This document shows, one piece after another, positions 44,801 through 57,492 of a DNA stretch of 57,492 bases. The DNA comes from Symsagittifera roscoffensis (taxonomy: Eukaryota; Xenacoelomorpha; Acoela; Convolutidae). The notes under the pieces were generated by a model. It was given only the letters and a program-made list of their open reading frames with translations. It searched no databases and had not been told where the DNA came from. A program made the translations under genes and the position numbers. The DNA is taken from positions 1 through 57,492 of the forward strand of contig NW_026970814.1 in NCBI RefSeq assembly GCF_963678635.1, written 5' to 3'. Each line of letters starts with the position of its first letter. Position 1 is the stretch's first letter.

Positions 44801-47255
44801 TGTGAATAACTTATTCAAAGTGCGCGTAATTTAGGCCAGAATGTGGCCAGTTTTTCATTAATTACCTAAATATCTAGTTAATTATCTAAGTAGTTTAATT
44901 GCTCCGACTTCCGATGCGAAAATAACGGAATATTTGTGCTCGGGGTGTTTTTTTTTCTTCAGACAAATTTCAACATTTTAACTAGCCTTTTTTGACGGAA
45001 TTTTTTAAAATCATTCAAAAACAATTGTTGTCGTGACCTCAAATTTCAAAAGATACTTCACTTGTGATCATTTTTGGTGAAGTTACGGTTTTGGGACTTT
45101 TTGGGAAAATATGACCGAAAAACTGCGTTTTTTTTCGGTGCGCGCTCCTTCGTCAAAAATAGTATATATTGGTGTCAAGGCGCCTTTAGAAAAATTTTAG
45201 GGTCCGTCACCAAAAATGGATTTTTCAAAATAGTACAAAGGGGAGACCCTTTGCGTCGGCAGGGTGTCGAAACTCTGAAAGATGGCGAGCTCAAATTTAT
45301 CGACAAACAAAGAACTCAAAAAAATTAAACAATTGAGTTATGCTTTTTAGGCTAAACTCAGAGAGTAATTCCAGATTTTGTCACGGTATCTTATTTTCGG
45401 CCGGATAGATTCGTTCAATTTCTTAGTCTAATACCAATCTAATTCTTACTCTTTTATCTCCTAGTCTCAACAGATCTAGTGTGAACTGGTTTATGCGAGT
45501 CAGTTTCTCGAAGGAGAGAACAACCGTATTCTAAGTTTTGTTCAAATTGTTCTTGTGCTACAGCTACAATTAGTTTCAGCACTTACAAATAAGTGTGAAT
45601 GTTAGGGATGGAATATGATTGGTTAGTTAGGAATATTTTATAGAAATAGAACATCATATTTTTAACCAATTATAAATTCTACTTTAGAACTGGTTCCACC
45701 CATCCGGGGTTTAGAGAAGTTTTAGTTTTTAATTTTTAAATGTAGTGAAGGATGGGCGATGTTCTCTTTCTGAAGTTGCGAGCATTGGCTTCTTGGAGAA
45801 AGGAAAAGTGTTGCTATCAGCATTGTGAATAATTTATTCAAAGTGCGCGTAATTTAGGCCAGAATGTGGCCAATTTATCATTAATTACCTAAATATCTAG
45901 TTAATTATCTAAATAGTTCAATTGCTCCGACTTCCGATACGAAAATAACGGAATATTTGTGCTCGGGGTAGTTTTTTTTTCTTCAGACAAATTTCAACAT
46001 TTTAACTAGCCTTTTTTGACGGAATTTTTTAAAATCATTCAAAAACAATTGTTGTCGTGACCTCAAATTTCAAAAGATACTTCACCTGTGATCATTTTTC
46101 GTGAAGTTACGGTTTTGGAACTTTTTGGTAAAATATGACCGAAAAACTGCGTTTTTTTCGGTGCGCGCTCCTTCCTCACAAATAGTATATATTGGTGTCA
46201 AGGCGCCTTTAGAAAAATTTTAGGATCCGTCACCAAAAATGGATTTTTCAAAATAGTACAAAGGGGAGACCCTTTGCGTCGGCAGGGTGTCGAAACTCTG
46301 AAAGAAGGCGAGCTCAAGTTTATCGACAAACAAAGAACTCAAAAAAATTTAACAATTGAGGCATGTCTTTTAGGCTAAACTCAGAGAGTAATTTCAGATT
46401 TTGTCACGGTATCTTATTTTTGGCCGGATAGATTCGTTCAATTTCTTAGTCTAATACCAATCTAATTCTTACTCTTTTATCTCCTAGTCTCAACAGATCT
46501 AGTGTGAACTGGTTTATGCGAGTCAGTTTCTCGAAGGAGAGAACAACCGTATTCTAAGTTTTGTTCAAATTGTTCTAGTGCTACAGCTACAATTAGTTTC
46601 AGCACTTACAAATAAGTGTGAATGTTAGGGATGGAATATGATTGGTTAGTTAGGAATATTTTATAGAAATAGAACATCATATTTTTAACCAATTATAAAT
46701 TCTACTTTAGAACTGGTTCCACCCATCCGGGGCTTAGAGAAGTTTTAGTTTTTAATTTTTAAATGTAATGAAGGATGGGCGATGTTCTCTTTCTGAAGTT
46801 GCGAGCATTGGCTTCTTAGAGAAGGGAAAAGTGTTGCTGTTTGTGTTTGACGGATAGAGATTGTCATGTTCTTTATTCTTAGGTAGGTCTCGTTGATCGT
46901 GGTAGTCTCTAAACTCAGAGAGTAATTTCAGATTTTGTCACGGTATCTTATTTTCGGCCGGATAGATTCATTCAATTTCTTAGTCTAATACCAATCTAAT
47001 TCTTACTCTTTTATCTCCTAGTCTCAACAGATCTAGTGTGAACTGGTTTATGCGAGTCAGTTTCTCGAAGGAGCGAACAACCGTATTCTAAGTTTTGTTC
47101 AAATTTTTTTAGTGCTACAGCTACAATTAGTTTCAGCACTTACAAATAAGTGTGAATGTTAGGGATGGAATATGATTGGTTAGTTAGGAATATTTTATAG
47201 AAATAGAACATCATATTTTAAACCAATTATAAATTCTACTTTAGAACTGGTTCCA
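44801..47255 (-). repeat. Tandem cluster of three minus-strand LTRs with R fragments
   Basis: The LTRs, read on the minus strand, are at 45698-45334, 46721-46357 and 47255-46909 (the last cut at its 3' end). Each starts TGGTTCC; the first two end near CTCA. They share the conserved blocks of the giant element's LTR but are clearly diverged. An R fragment plus unrelated sequence (44801-45333) is duplicated at 45819-46356, giving a period of about 1,016 bases. A shorter segment next to the LTR (about 46722-46908) is repeated at 47256-47445. The three LTRs are much closer to each other than to the giant element's. Confidence 0.85.
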
Positions 47256-48838
47256 CCCATCCGAGGTTTAGAGAATTTTTAGTTTTTAATTTTTAAATGT
47301 AGTGAAGGATGGGCGATGTTCTCTTTCTGAAGTTGCGAGCATTGGCTTCTTAGAGAAGGGAAAAGTGTTGCTGTTTGTGTTTGACGGATGGAGATTGTCA
47401 TGTTCTTTATTCTTAGGTAGGTCTCGTTGATGGTGGTAGTCTTGGGAGATTGTGTCAAGACTTCTGATTGTTGAAATGAAGTGTCGATTTCCTTGAGTTA
47501 AAAGCGAGACTGGGTGTAGCTTGAAGTTTGAATTTTTCGTGTGAAGTGCCAAGTGACTAGGATCTGTACGTGTAGTCAACATCGAGATGGCCATTGGTCT
47601 GATTCAATGGAATTCCTTTGCTCTGATGATGAGCCATACTTTAAATCCTTTGAAGGTAGTGACTGTAGGCAGCAAATTGGGTATAATTGCCATTCCGTAG
47701 TTGGTGTGATTGGGTTGTCAACTTCTTTGCTGCTCGTCTTTGGGCTTCACGAAATCTATATGTTCTGCTTTTTATTATATACAAACATAAATTTCTTTGT
47801 TAGTTTAGTTTTTATACATGATCATTTATTAATGGTTATCGCAAAAGCGTTTTTATTTTAGTTCAGTTATTTTTAGGAGTTGCTCACCCTGGGGCCACTC
47901 TGATTAAAATTTGACGGAGTGCTGTAGTGTATGGTGTAGGCATGTACTTCGAGCGGCATCGTTCTGGTGGGTTAGGACAGAAGTGGTTTGATTTTTTATG
48001 GTCTCCTTTTGCAGAGTCTCTTTTTTTGTTCGACCTTTTGTTCCTTTTTTTAAAACTTGTTTTCCTCTTTTTTGTTTTGCTTGTGTCCTTTTCCTAAAAA
48101 TCGAATATTTTGGTTTGGGTTTGTCTATCGACTTTTTTGAGTTTTATTCGTTTCTGGTAAGGCTTGAAAGAGCTCTTCAAAAGAATAATTTATCCAGTTT
48201 TAAGCTGGTTTAATCTGGTTTGGGTACCGTGGGTTTTCTTTTCTTAGTCGAGCTATTAGGTTGTGGTTTATGACGTTAGTAAGCTGCGTTGGTTAGTTTA
48301 TCTTACTATATAATTTATTCCAACCGGCTTAAAGGAAAATTTGAAACGTGTGAAAACTTGTTAGAGTTATTATCGGTTAAAGTTAAAACTAGAATTTTTT
48401 GTTTAAAACAAGTTCTTCGTGGGCGAGCTGTGCGATTGTGGAAAGAATTGTGGGCGATTGATTGATTTTAAATCATAAAGAAGCGTCTCTTAAAAGGTTA
48501 GTACTACTTTGAATTTATCTGCAGTTTTTGAAATATCAACCTTACAGCTTCTTGGGAGTTGATTTTACTATTTTACTGCTGATTAAAAATTATTTTACTG
48601 CATTGGTGACTTATTTATGAAAATACCGCTATTTAGCGGTAAATTTTAATGCTTCTTTCTAATTATACTGCGATTTGTAAACTTGAGTTCTAATCTTCTA
48701 GAAAAACGCTTCCAATTTTTTATTTGTTTTTTGTTTAGATGGTTTTGCGATGAGATCTAAAGAAAAATGAAACCTTTTTAAAAAATGGTTACTTGTGATT
48801 CCGAATTTATTAATGTAAGTTAGTTAATTTATACTAAC
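47256..48838 (-). other. 3' region of the minus-strand element
   Basis: Equivalent to 40748-42829 of the giant element, without the 518-bp duplication. A 102-codon frame (47594-47286) is open in the area matching the small ORF at 42407, but the start regions do not share a frame clearly. Function unknown. Confidence 0.45.
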
Positions 48839-49660
48839 CTAATCAGCAAAAAATATATGGGGAAAGACGTCGTGGATGATGTGTGATGGTGTTAGAAGTT
48901 TAGCTAGTAAGCGGGTGATATATTTAGTTTGAAGAAGCGGCTAAAGCAGTTCGAGTGCTTTAATGATTTTGTGCTCTTCACTACTTGGTGGGAGTTCATA
49001 CGGTGTGTTTTGAATGAGGTTGTGTAGTTTGTGATTGAGTTTAATATTATGGATACATTCTAGGATCGGATTTTCGACGGGCTGTATATATTCTTGTGGG
49101 ACGATTAGTGGACGGGATTCATCAACGCTAAAAGTTTTGTTTAGTGGGCAGAATATATACATTTGTCTGATGGGATCGTAGTTACGGATGATTCTTTGCA
49201 TATTAGTATCTTTGATACAATAAATGAAGTTTAGAAAAAATGGTGAAGAAAAGTTGGAGTTAATAAATTGAAGTCGGTGATGTACAATTCGCGATGGTGT
49301 GTTAGTCGTAGAGTGGTATTGAATGAAATTATAATAAGTGTATGCGTGAATCTGTTTTGTGCGTAACATGATGTCTTGTGAACAAGGTAAATCACGTCTT
49401 TTTGGTGATAGGAAATGAAAAGTTAGTGCGAAACAGTTGAATTTGTTAAAGTTTGAGTCGTAGGCTTGTGTGTCGCAAAGTGCTGCTGAAATGACGTGGT
49501 CGAATTTTCTATTCATACAGTTTAGAGTGAAAACGTATCGCGATTTGATAAAAAACTGATCCTATTATATACTGTAGTTGTGGAGATCAGCGTCTGAATC
49601 CATGCTTGATGAATTATTAATATGTGATTTTTCGGGGTAGGGAGGTAAATCAAAAAGTAG
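48839..49660 (-). pseudogene. ORF4 C-terminal part, minus-strand element
   Basis: Open from 49516 to 48941 and readable to 48839 through one TAG, where the giant element has Trp. The upstream frame to about 49660 also continues homology (YVFTLN block). It matches the C-terminal half of ORF4 in the giant element, including LTFHFLSP, ILR/IIRNYDP, MYIFCP and NLIQNTPYE. Most of the Ser/Pro-rich N-terminal half is missing, replaced by a junction directly to the envelope-tail copy. Substitutions in conserved blocks look conservative, as expected if the ancestor was under protein-level selection. Confidence 0.75.
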
Positions 49661-50990
49661 TAGGATCGGAGTGTGGCCTTCGAGGTGGGATTGGTACGAA
49701 AGAGAACGGTTGAGGACTCTAATCTGGCAGCTCGTCTGGCGGCTTTTATTTGAGCTTCTAGAAGCTTTTTATTGATTGAGGTTGAGAAAATCCCGAAAAA
49801 TCCTGCAAAAAGTATGCGTGCTACGCTTGCTTGTTTGTTCACTTGTGCATGTATTGCGCACGTATTATAGATTCTTTTCAAGGATGAGAAGAGGAGTCCA
49901 AAAAAGTTAAACTTTGCATTTAACATAGTCAATCTTTCTAAGATGTAGTAGGGCCATCCTAGAAAAGATGGTTGTTCTGAGAACGAAAATTAGTGGTATG
50001 TGGCTGTTCTATTTTTTTGTTCATATGTATCTTCTATAAATGGTTGCTGGGCTATCATATGGGTAAGTGGGCTTTGTGGATATTTATGACTTGTAGAGAT
50101 GTGCTCTGTTAGAGCTTTTTTCTGAAATCCCGTGGTTATAAAGATAATGGATGGTTTCTACTGATAGTTTGTAATTGTGGTGCAGTAGGTGTTGCATTTT
50201 TGGTCTTTTGTGAATTATCATATGTATGTGGTGTAGTTGATTGTTTTGTGTTTTTTTTTTTAGTTGAGCGTCCAAAAGTATTTTATTGGTTGATGTTGAT
50301 ACAATCCCGAAAAATCCTGCAAAAAGTATGCGTGCTACGCTTGCTTGTTTGTTCACTTGTGTATGTATTGCGCACGTATTATAGATTCTTTTCAAGGATG
50401 AGAAGAGGAGTCCAAAAAAGTTAAGCTTTGCATTTAACATAGTCAATCTTTCTAAGATGTAGTAGGGCCATCCTAGAAAAGATGGTTGTTCTGAGAACTA
50501 AAATTAGTGGTATGTGGCTGTTCTATTTTTTTGTTCATATGTATCTTCTATTTATGGTTGCTGGGCTATAATATGGGTAAAAGGGCTTTGTGGATATTTA
50601 TGACTTGAAGAGATGTGCTCTGTTAGAGCTTTTTTTCTGAAATTCCGTGGTACTAAAGATAATGGATGATTTCTACTGATAGTTTGTAATTGTGGTGCAG
50701 TAGGTGTTGCGTTTGTGGTCTTTTGTAAATTATCATATGTATGTGGTGTAGTTGATAGTTTTGTGTTATTTTCTTTTAATTGATCGTCCAAAAGTATTTT
50801 ATTGGTTGATGTTGAGAAAATTCCGAAAAATACTGCAATAAGTATGCGTGCTACGCTTTTTTTTCTACTTGTGTATGTATTGCGCACGTATTATAGATTC
50901 CTTTTACTAATGAGGAGAGCAATCCAAAAAAAAACATTGCATATAATATAGTGAATCTTTCTAAGATGTAGTAGGGCCATCCTAGAAAGG
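49661..50990 (-). repeat. Envelope-tail segment, three tandem copies
   Basis: A segment of about 515 bases encoding the membrane-anchor region is repeated. The sequence AATCTTTCTAAGATGTAGTA recurs at about 49930, 50450 and 50956. Minus-strand frames 49932-49522, 50446-50084 and 50887-50552 each carry the SVARIL(F/I)A.FFGI anchor followed by a polar tail. The two 3'-most copies are nearly identical; the 5'-most is continuous with the envelope ectodomain. Confidence 0.85.
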
Positions 50991-51686
50991 CAAGAAGTTC
51001 GTTTTTCAAATTTACAAAACTAAAAATAATTATTGGTGATTTATCTTTTGGTCGGTATTTTTCGCCATTTGAATGAATGTAATCTTTGATATCTTTAAAA
51101 TATCCGCTATAGTCTTTTGTATAGATGTCTGGTAGTCCTGCAGTTTCTGCAAGTTTTCAAAAATTTTGGTCGATGGGTTGTCGTTGTATTGTGTTCATTT
51201 TTGTGCGGAGTTCTTGAAATTGCTGTGTACGAATGTGGTGTTGAATGTCTAGAGTATATACCTATCGATTGTAAATCTATATTCGGATTACGGGCAATAG
51301 CTCTAATATTTTCTAGTGAGAATTTTTTCAATGGTTGCATAAGTGTAGGGTATGGTGTGAGGAAGTAATATTTATCTTCATCAGGATTTAATTGTACAAC
51401 ATTGTGGCTGTTTTCTGATCCACATGGGACGGTTTTATCCCAAAAACAAGTTCTCCTAGAGAGTGAGTCAACAAAATGTACTTTGTTTTTGTAGAATATA
51501 GAGTTTCTTTTGTTACATTGTTTATCTTCAAAAAACGTATAATGGTGATACGTTTTTAGTACAGGTGTAATACCATAGTATATTTCCTTCATGGTCAATA
51601 AATTTTGATCTATTTCCTGATAGTAAATTTCCTGCATAAGGTACTTTTAGTACTGCAATTTCAAGTGACTGTAGAATATAGTAGGT
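50991..51686 (-). pseudogene. env: Envelope-like C-terminal ectodomain, minus-strand element
   Basis: Homologous to about 37780-38400 of the giant element: a FFEDKQCNKR block, KVHFVDSLSR, VPCGSEN, LNPDEDKYYFL and SIGIYS. Where the giant copy has a TGA after its LSR block this one has Arg, which shows that stop is secondary. It is open at 51637-51107 but truncated at its 5' side by the junction at 51686, and frame-shifted toward the tail. Confidence 0.75.
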
Positions 51687-54450
51687 TGTAGAAATAAAAC
51701 CATTGCATGAGCTAAAACTGCTATTTTTTGCAACATCTTGTTAAGTTCAAACTGAAAGAAAATATACCAGCCTGATCGTATAAACGATTTCATTGATTGC
51801 ATGTGCGAGGGATGTCATTATACGAACTGCAATTGATCAACATAAACAAAGGCAAAATGAAACAAGACTGCTCGTATCGATGCCCTGAATGTTTCGATGC
51901 CTTTTATTTTCTACGGAGTAGCTTAAAAAAACATAATTGATAAAATTATCAAAAAAAAAATTAAAAAATATTTTGATGTTTTTTTTGAAAATCATCCAAC
52001 ACGCTGTTTATAGTACAGAATGATATATTTTGCATGCAGCAAAGTATTACATAGATCCAACAGCTTGCTTCGATCGTAATTGGTATGACTTTTAAGACGG
52101 ATTAAAAATCCGCGCAGCTTTAATAGCATGAAAAATATCGCGCGTTAATTGTCCCAAATCTGCAATTTTTAAACCCCCACAACTTAAAAAAAATCACAGG
52201 TAAAATATCTTCAGTTTGAGCTCAATTTGAGCGCAGAAAACAATACCTTCCATGTGATAATACAAAAATTGCGTGAATATTTGCTAGTTAAAAGTAGAAA
52301 AATGTCTGATAAAAAAAAACCACACCGAGCGCAAATATTCCCTCTATTTCTAAGATGCCTTGAATCTTCGCTTTCGCGATAATTGCATAAAATATTTTGC
52401 GCGTTTGTTGTACCAGTTTGTCCAAAATGGCAAACATTAAAACCCCATAACTTAACAAAAATTGATCACAGTAGGAATATATTCTTAGGAACTCAAAATT
52501 GATTATAAGAAACTCCGTCAAAAATAGCTAGTTAAAAATTCGAAATTTATCTGGAGAAAAAACCACCCCAAGCTCAAATATTCCCATTTTTTCTCCTAAA
52601 GTCAGAACAATTCCGTAGAGGCCTCACTAGAATATTTATCATCCAACAAGCTAAACAGTTTATCACAACAAATTAGCAATTCAAAAAATTCTGAAATTTT
52701 GAAACTTTTCCAAAATGATGAAAACTAAACATTTCTACCCACTCTTTTTCAAATACTTCCTCTTTCAATTTTCCGAATCCATTTTTCCGAATACAAAATG
52801 ATCTTCTAGGCGTTTGGTAACGTATTAGTTACACTAAATATGTTGCCTCATTCAATATGCAACAATTTCTAAAATATAGTTTATTTGAAGATTAATTACC
52901 AGCCTAGTCGAGTATTGTGTCATTTTCTTCGTCACTTTCTTTCGTTACTCAAGCCGGAAAAGCAACTGCAAAACCAACAAAAATTCGTTACTGATAGCTT
53001 CTTTCTCGATAATAATTCTTTGGGAACATATCTGTTAAAGTTGTGAAAAGCTTATTTTTCCGTCTATCTCCTTTTAGAAGTAAATTTAATTTACCAGTTT
53101 TGTCGAAATTTTGATGGGATATTACCTGTTAGAGTTGAATTTTCGTTTTTGTATCCTTTTTTCATCTCGAATGGTTTCAATTGTTAAAAAAATATATGAA
53201 GTTTCATTTAGAATACTAACGTGGTACATGTACCTCTTTCACGGAGAGTTCAAAAGAGCCTAGGTTGACCAGAACTTCTAAGCGAAGATTTTCCGAGAGA
53301 ATGTCCACAATTCCACGGAAATCCTGGAGCACCGGAACTTAACTAAATTTTTTATCATAGATAATTTCCCAATCAATAAAAATTTTTGACTACCCTTTAT
53401 GCATTAAAAAACTAAATATTTAGGATTTTTATTTTATCATACCAAAAAATCCAAGAACTTTGCAGATTAAAAAAACCACAGCCTTAGTGGCAATGATCTC
53501 ATAAACATTCAGTATTTGGAGAAAACGATTGTAAGGTAATGATCTAAATTTCATTCGGAAATCCAATAAAATAATGAAAATTTTTGATCGCAATTTTTTT
53601 TGTTTGTCTTCAAAAATTTTTTAAGTCGGAATGGGATTGTGGCCTGTTTTTATTACAATTATTCTTATGGTATTAGAAACTTGTTGATATTATATCTACG
53701 TACTTTGGTTGGGAATTTACTTCATACAAAAATGCACAAACTTTTCATTGAAAACGTAGTTTCCAAAACTCAATTTTTAGAGAATTGAAGTATTAATGCG
53801 ACTAAAAAATAGGGTGTTTTTCCATAATTTTCGGCTTTTTCGCAAAAAAAGTTTACTAATTTTCATTCATGGTAATTATAATAGACCAATTTCAACACTT
53901 GATCGAAAAAATTGGTTTTCGTCTAATCCAAGTGCAATGTACGTCCAAAATAAAAAAAAAACCTGCTCTAATTTGATAGACCCCAAGTACCAACAACTTC
54001 ATATGATCATTTTTCAAGAAAGGTTATCAAACATTTTGTTTCAATCTGGGTAGGTGAAAAATTTTCATTTAATTGATGTTTCAAGAATTTTCAACGGTTT
54101 GCACTGACTAAAATTACTCATTAAAATAAAACATTATTTAAAGTAATGAAAATGATGCCAAAAAATTAAGACTGCTCGTATACAGGGAAAATCCCTGAAA
54201 GTTCCGACTATTCCCAAATACACATCGAATAGTTCTTAGGAAGAGAAAATATAACAAAAAAACATAAGTTTTGGAGAGACTCAGTTTTCAATCGTACAAA
54301 ATTGAGTCGTACGAAACCTCAATTCAATTTGGAACAATTTTTTTGTGCGGGATAGTTCGTGTTACGTTTTCAGTTTTATGAGTTTTAGGGAGTTGATACC
54401 TTCAATACGATACAAAAAAAAATTTGCTTAAAACTATTTCTTCGATTGCC
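51687..54450 (+). repeat. R long unit U3, recombinant
   Basis: 51687-52866 matches 7113-8246. The stretch equivalent to 8247-8361 is deleted, and 52870-53100 matches 8362-8597. Near 53100 the match switches to 5680-7000 in U1 and runs to about 54440. The unit is therefore a U2-to-U1 recombinant. Terminal-type motifs AAGACTGCTCGTAT are at 51864 and 54168. Confidence 0.8.
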
Positions 54451-54995
54451 GAAAGTTGACTGAATAAAAAAACACCCCAACCATAAGTCTTCCGATTTTT
54501 TCGAAAGTGGGAACAACCAGAATCCTAAAACCTAAACTAAATTTCTGCCGTTGGGTAGACCTTTGGAGGCTTGAAACAAACAACTCCGGGGAGCCGAAAT
54601 CCTAGAATAGTATGAAAAAAGACCAATAGTAAAACTAGATCTCAAAATATTGGCACGAGGAGCCCCAAACGTAGATCTTAACATGAGTTTAACAATTAAG
54701 TAACATCATTTTTTTCTACAGTCTGATAACAAGACGTAAGTGATAAGTATTAGTTCAATTTCTAAGTGAAGTAGAGACAGTAAAAATATTTATATTTTAC
54801 ATAGAGTACATAGTGAAACAGTAGCCCAGTGGTGCAGGACAGTCTGTTAAGATTTAGATAAAAAATCGAGTAGAGGAACCAATAGCTAAAAAAATGTAAA
54901 ATAGGACACTTAGGAGGGTAGAATCGAATCATTCTACAAAAAATATTATGCTTCCGACCAATAAAAATTATGGGAGTTTATGGCGGGCATTATGG
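54451..54995. other. Sequence between R units, absent from the left array
   Basis: About 545 bases lying exactly where 6999 joins 7000 in the left array. It has no ORF and no visible termini. It is either an insertion here or sequence deleted from the left array. Confidence 0.6.
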
Positions 54996-57492
54996 ATGTG
55001 TATTAGGTTAACAGGATAAACGGCAGTGTAATAGGTAAACATTGTAAACGTCAATTAATTAAAAGATTACCATTACCAAAGAAAAAGAGGCTCGTGAAAA
55101 TAGTTGGGTGTAGAAATAAAATCATTGCATGAGATAAAACTGCTATTTTTTGCAACATCTTGTTTAGTTCAAACTGAAAGAAAATATACCAGCCTGATCG
55201 CATAAACGATTTCATTGATTGCATGTGCGAGGGATGTCATTATACGAACTGCAATTGATCAACATAAACAAGGGCAAAATGAAACAAGACTGCTCGTATC
55301 GATGCCCTGAATGTTCCGATGCCTTTTAGTTTCTACGGAGTAGCTTAAAAAAACATAATTGATAAAATTATCAAAAAAAACTTGAAAAAATATTTTGATG
55401 TTTTTTTTGAAAATCATCCAACACGCTGTGTATAGTACAAAATGATATATTTTGCATGCAGCAAAGTATTACATAGATCCAACAGCATGCTTCAATCGTA
55501 ATTGGTATGACTTTTAAGACGGATTATAAATCCGCCCAGCTTTATTAGCATGAAATATATCGCGCGTTAATTGTCCCAAATCGGCAAGTTTTAAACCCCC
55601 ACAGCTTAAAAAAATCACGAGTGAAATATCTTCAATTTGAGCTCAATTTGAGCGCAGAAAAACAATACCTTCTACCTTTCGTTAATACAAAAATTGCGTG
55701 AATATTTGCTAGTTAAAAGTCGGAAAATGTCTATGAAAAAAAACTACACCGAGCGCAAATATTCCCTCTATTTCTAAGATGCATTGAATGTTCGCTTTCG
55801 AGTTAATTGCACAAAATATTTTGCGCGTTCGTTGTACCAGTTTGTCCAAAATGGCAAACATTTAAACCCCATAACTAAACAAAAATTGATCACAGTAGGA
55901 ATATATTGTTTCTTATAACTCAAAATTGATTATAAGAAACTCCGTCAAAAATAGCTAATTAAAAGTTCGAATTTTATCTGGGGAAAAACCACCCCAAGTT
56001 CAACTATTCCGATTTTTTCTCCGAAAGTCAGAACGATTCCGTAGAGGCCTCACTAGAATATTTAACATCCAACATGCTAAACAGCTTATCACAACAAATT
56101 AGCAATTCAAAAAATTTTGAAATTTTGAAAGTTTTCCAAAATGATGAAAACTAAACATTTCCACCCACTCTTTTTCAAATACTTCCTCTTTCAATTTTCC
56201 GAATCTAATTTTCCGAATACAAAATGATCTTCTAAGCGTTTGGTAACGAATTAATTACACTAAATATGTTGCCCCATTCAATATGCATCAATTTCTACTG
56301 ATTAATAGCCCAAAATATCTTGAGAGTTACTTGTGCGAACTCAGCAAAATTGACATTTTTAAAACTACCGTGAAATTTCAACAAAGGATCCCAGAAAGAA
56401 TATGTATATTTTCTAAAACATAGTTTATCTGAAGATGAATTACCAGCCGAGTCGAGTATTGTGTCATTTTCTTCGTCACTTTCTTTCGTTACTCAAGCCG
56501 GAAAAGCAGCTACAAAACCAACAAAAATTCGTTACTGATAGCTACTCTCTCGATAATAATTCTTTGGGAACATATCTGTTAAATTGTGAAAAATTTATTT
56601 TTCTGTCTATCTCGTTTTAGAGTAAATTTAATTTACCAGTTTTGTATAATTTTCAAAAGACTAGTACCTATTAGAACTGACGTTTTGTTTTTTAATCCTT
56701 TTTTCATCTCAATTTTTTAAAGTATTAGATTCATGTGGTTCATGTATTTTTTTTACGGAAAGTTCAAAAGAGCCAAGACTCACCGAAACTTCTAACCAAA
56801 GATTTTCCGAGAAAACTTCCTCGTCACACAATTCCACGGAAATCCTATAGCGCAGGAATTTCAATGAAATCTTTATGATAGAAAACTTCCCATTCAATAG
56901 AATTTTTAGAATGATCTCTTAAAAATTCAGTATTTGGACAAAACGATAGTAAGATAATGATCTTAATTTGATTCGGAAATCCAATAAAATACTACAATTT
57001 TTGTTTGCAAATGGCTAAAAAAAGTTTGACAGTCGGAATTGCGGCTTGTTTTTGTTATTAAAATTTTTCTTATCGTATCAAGAACTTGTTAGTATCGTAT
57101 CTACCTACTTCGGTCTGGACTATCTTTAATACAAAAACTCACAAGTTTTTCTTTTAAAACGTAGTTTCGAAAGTTAATTTTTTTAAGAATAAAAGTGGTA
57201 ATGCGACTAAAATACGATGTTTTTTACCTAGGCTTTGGCTTTTTTTGTTTTAAAAAAAGTTCACTGATTAGCGTTTATATATGGAAATGACATTGAACAA
57301 TTTGAAGACTTGGTGCAAAAAACTGATTTTCTTCTAATTCAAGTTCAATGAGACGTGCAAATGTAAAAAAAACTTGCTCTAATTTGAAAGATTTCAAGTT
57401 CCAAATTTGCTCATATGCTTTTTCCAGTAGATCGAAAACTTCAAATGATCATGTTTTAAGAACTGTTATCAATGTTTTCATTTCAACTTAGG
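54996..57492 (+). repeat. R long unit U4, runs off the window
   Basis: Collinear with 7000-9585 (small internal deletions, for example near 56725 and 56910) through the final CATTTCAACTTAGG. Terminal-type motif at 55286. It continues beyond the window edge. Confidence 0.8.

Larger units (their letters stand above)
45334..51686 (-). mobile_element. Truncated minus-strand relative of the giant element
   Basis: Read on the minus strand it carries envelope C-terminus, a triplicated envelope-tail segment, ORF4 C-terminus, 3' region and LTR, in the same order as the giant element. Gag and Pol are absent: at 51686/51687 the envelope sequence stops abruptly and R repeat begins. The T/G-rich plus strand mirrors the A/C-rich coding strand of the giant element. 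Sequence divergence from the giant element is substantial, so it is a separate lineage and not a recent copy. Confidence 0.88.

Noticed and set aside
45074-45328. 84-codon frame
   Set aside because: Lies in the duplicated R/LTR segment; the second copy (46090-46345) has indels that do not respect the frame.
47998-48213. 71-codon Phe-rich plus-strand frame
   Set aside because: It is the antisense of the A/C-rich 3' region of the minus-strand element, where T-rich readings give Phe/Leu-rich chance frames.

Overview
This window is AT-rich, gene-poor, repeat-dominated eukaryotic DNA, most likely from an animal. It shows short introns with GT...TTTCAG-type borders, a PAN/apple plus C-type-lectin gene relic, LTR retrotransposons with TG...CA ends, target-site duplications and primer-binding sites, and long tandem and inverted repeats. 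Nothing bacterial (operons, Shine-Dalgarno spacing) is visible. The phylum cannot be fixed from the sequence alone.

Layout. 1-2274: a possible two-exon host gene of unknown function (1358-2274). 2395-9650: copies of a repeat family called R here, first one minus-strand copy, then a plus-strand array of long units. 9651-11015: no gene. 11016-14344: three minus-strand or short R copies surrounding a PAN/C-type-lectin pseudogene (11694-12546). 14332-18565: a second repeat, P, as three tandem units of about 1.98, 0.90 and 1.98 kb. The third P unit is split twice, first by a decayed 4.8-kb Ty3/gypsy-like element (18566-23377) and then by a giant LTR retrotransposon (23970-43235). Its last 44 bases reappear after the giant element at 43240-43283.

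The giant element is the main discovery. It is 19.3 kb, has 411/406-bp LTRs (TG...CA), 4-bp GTAC target duplications and a primer-binding site. Its order is: 1.2-kb leader; small basic ORF; intact 816-codon Gag; broken nucleocapsid, protease, RT-RNase H and integrase; a 62-aa hydrophobic ORF; a Pro/Ser-rich ORF; an envelope-like glycoprotein gene with features like captured Jingchuvirales (chuvirus) glycoproteins; a further gene of about 600 codons (ORF4) whose start overlaps the envelope stop as ATGA; and a 2-kb 3' region with a 518-bp tandem duplication. Gag is the only long pol- or env-type frame still open. The others carry point stops and single-base shifts, so this copy looks dead as an autonomous element.

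A second, diverged, 5'-truncated relative lies on the minus strand at 45334-51686. It keeps the envelope C-terminus, ORF4 C-terminus, 3' region and LTR. It has triplicated its envelope-tail segment and its LTR. It gives an independent comparison showing that ORF4 and envelope belong to the family and were not picked up by chance in one copy. From 51687 to the end, plus-strand R units resume, matching the units at 5.7-9.6 kb, so the retroelement cluster is bracketed by the same array in the same orientation.
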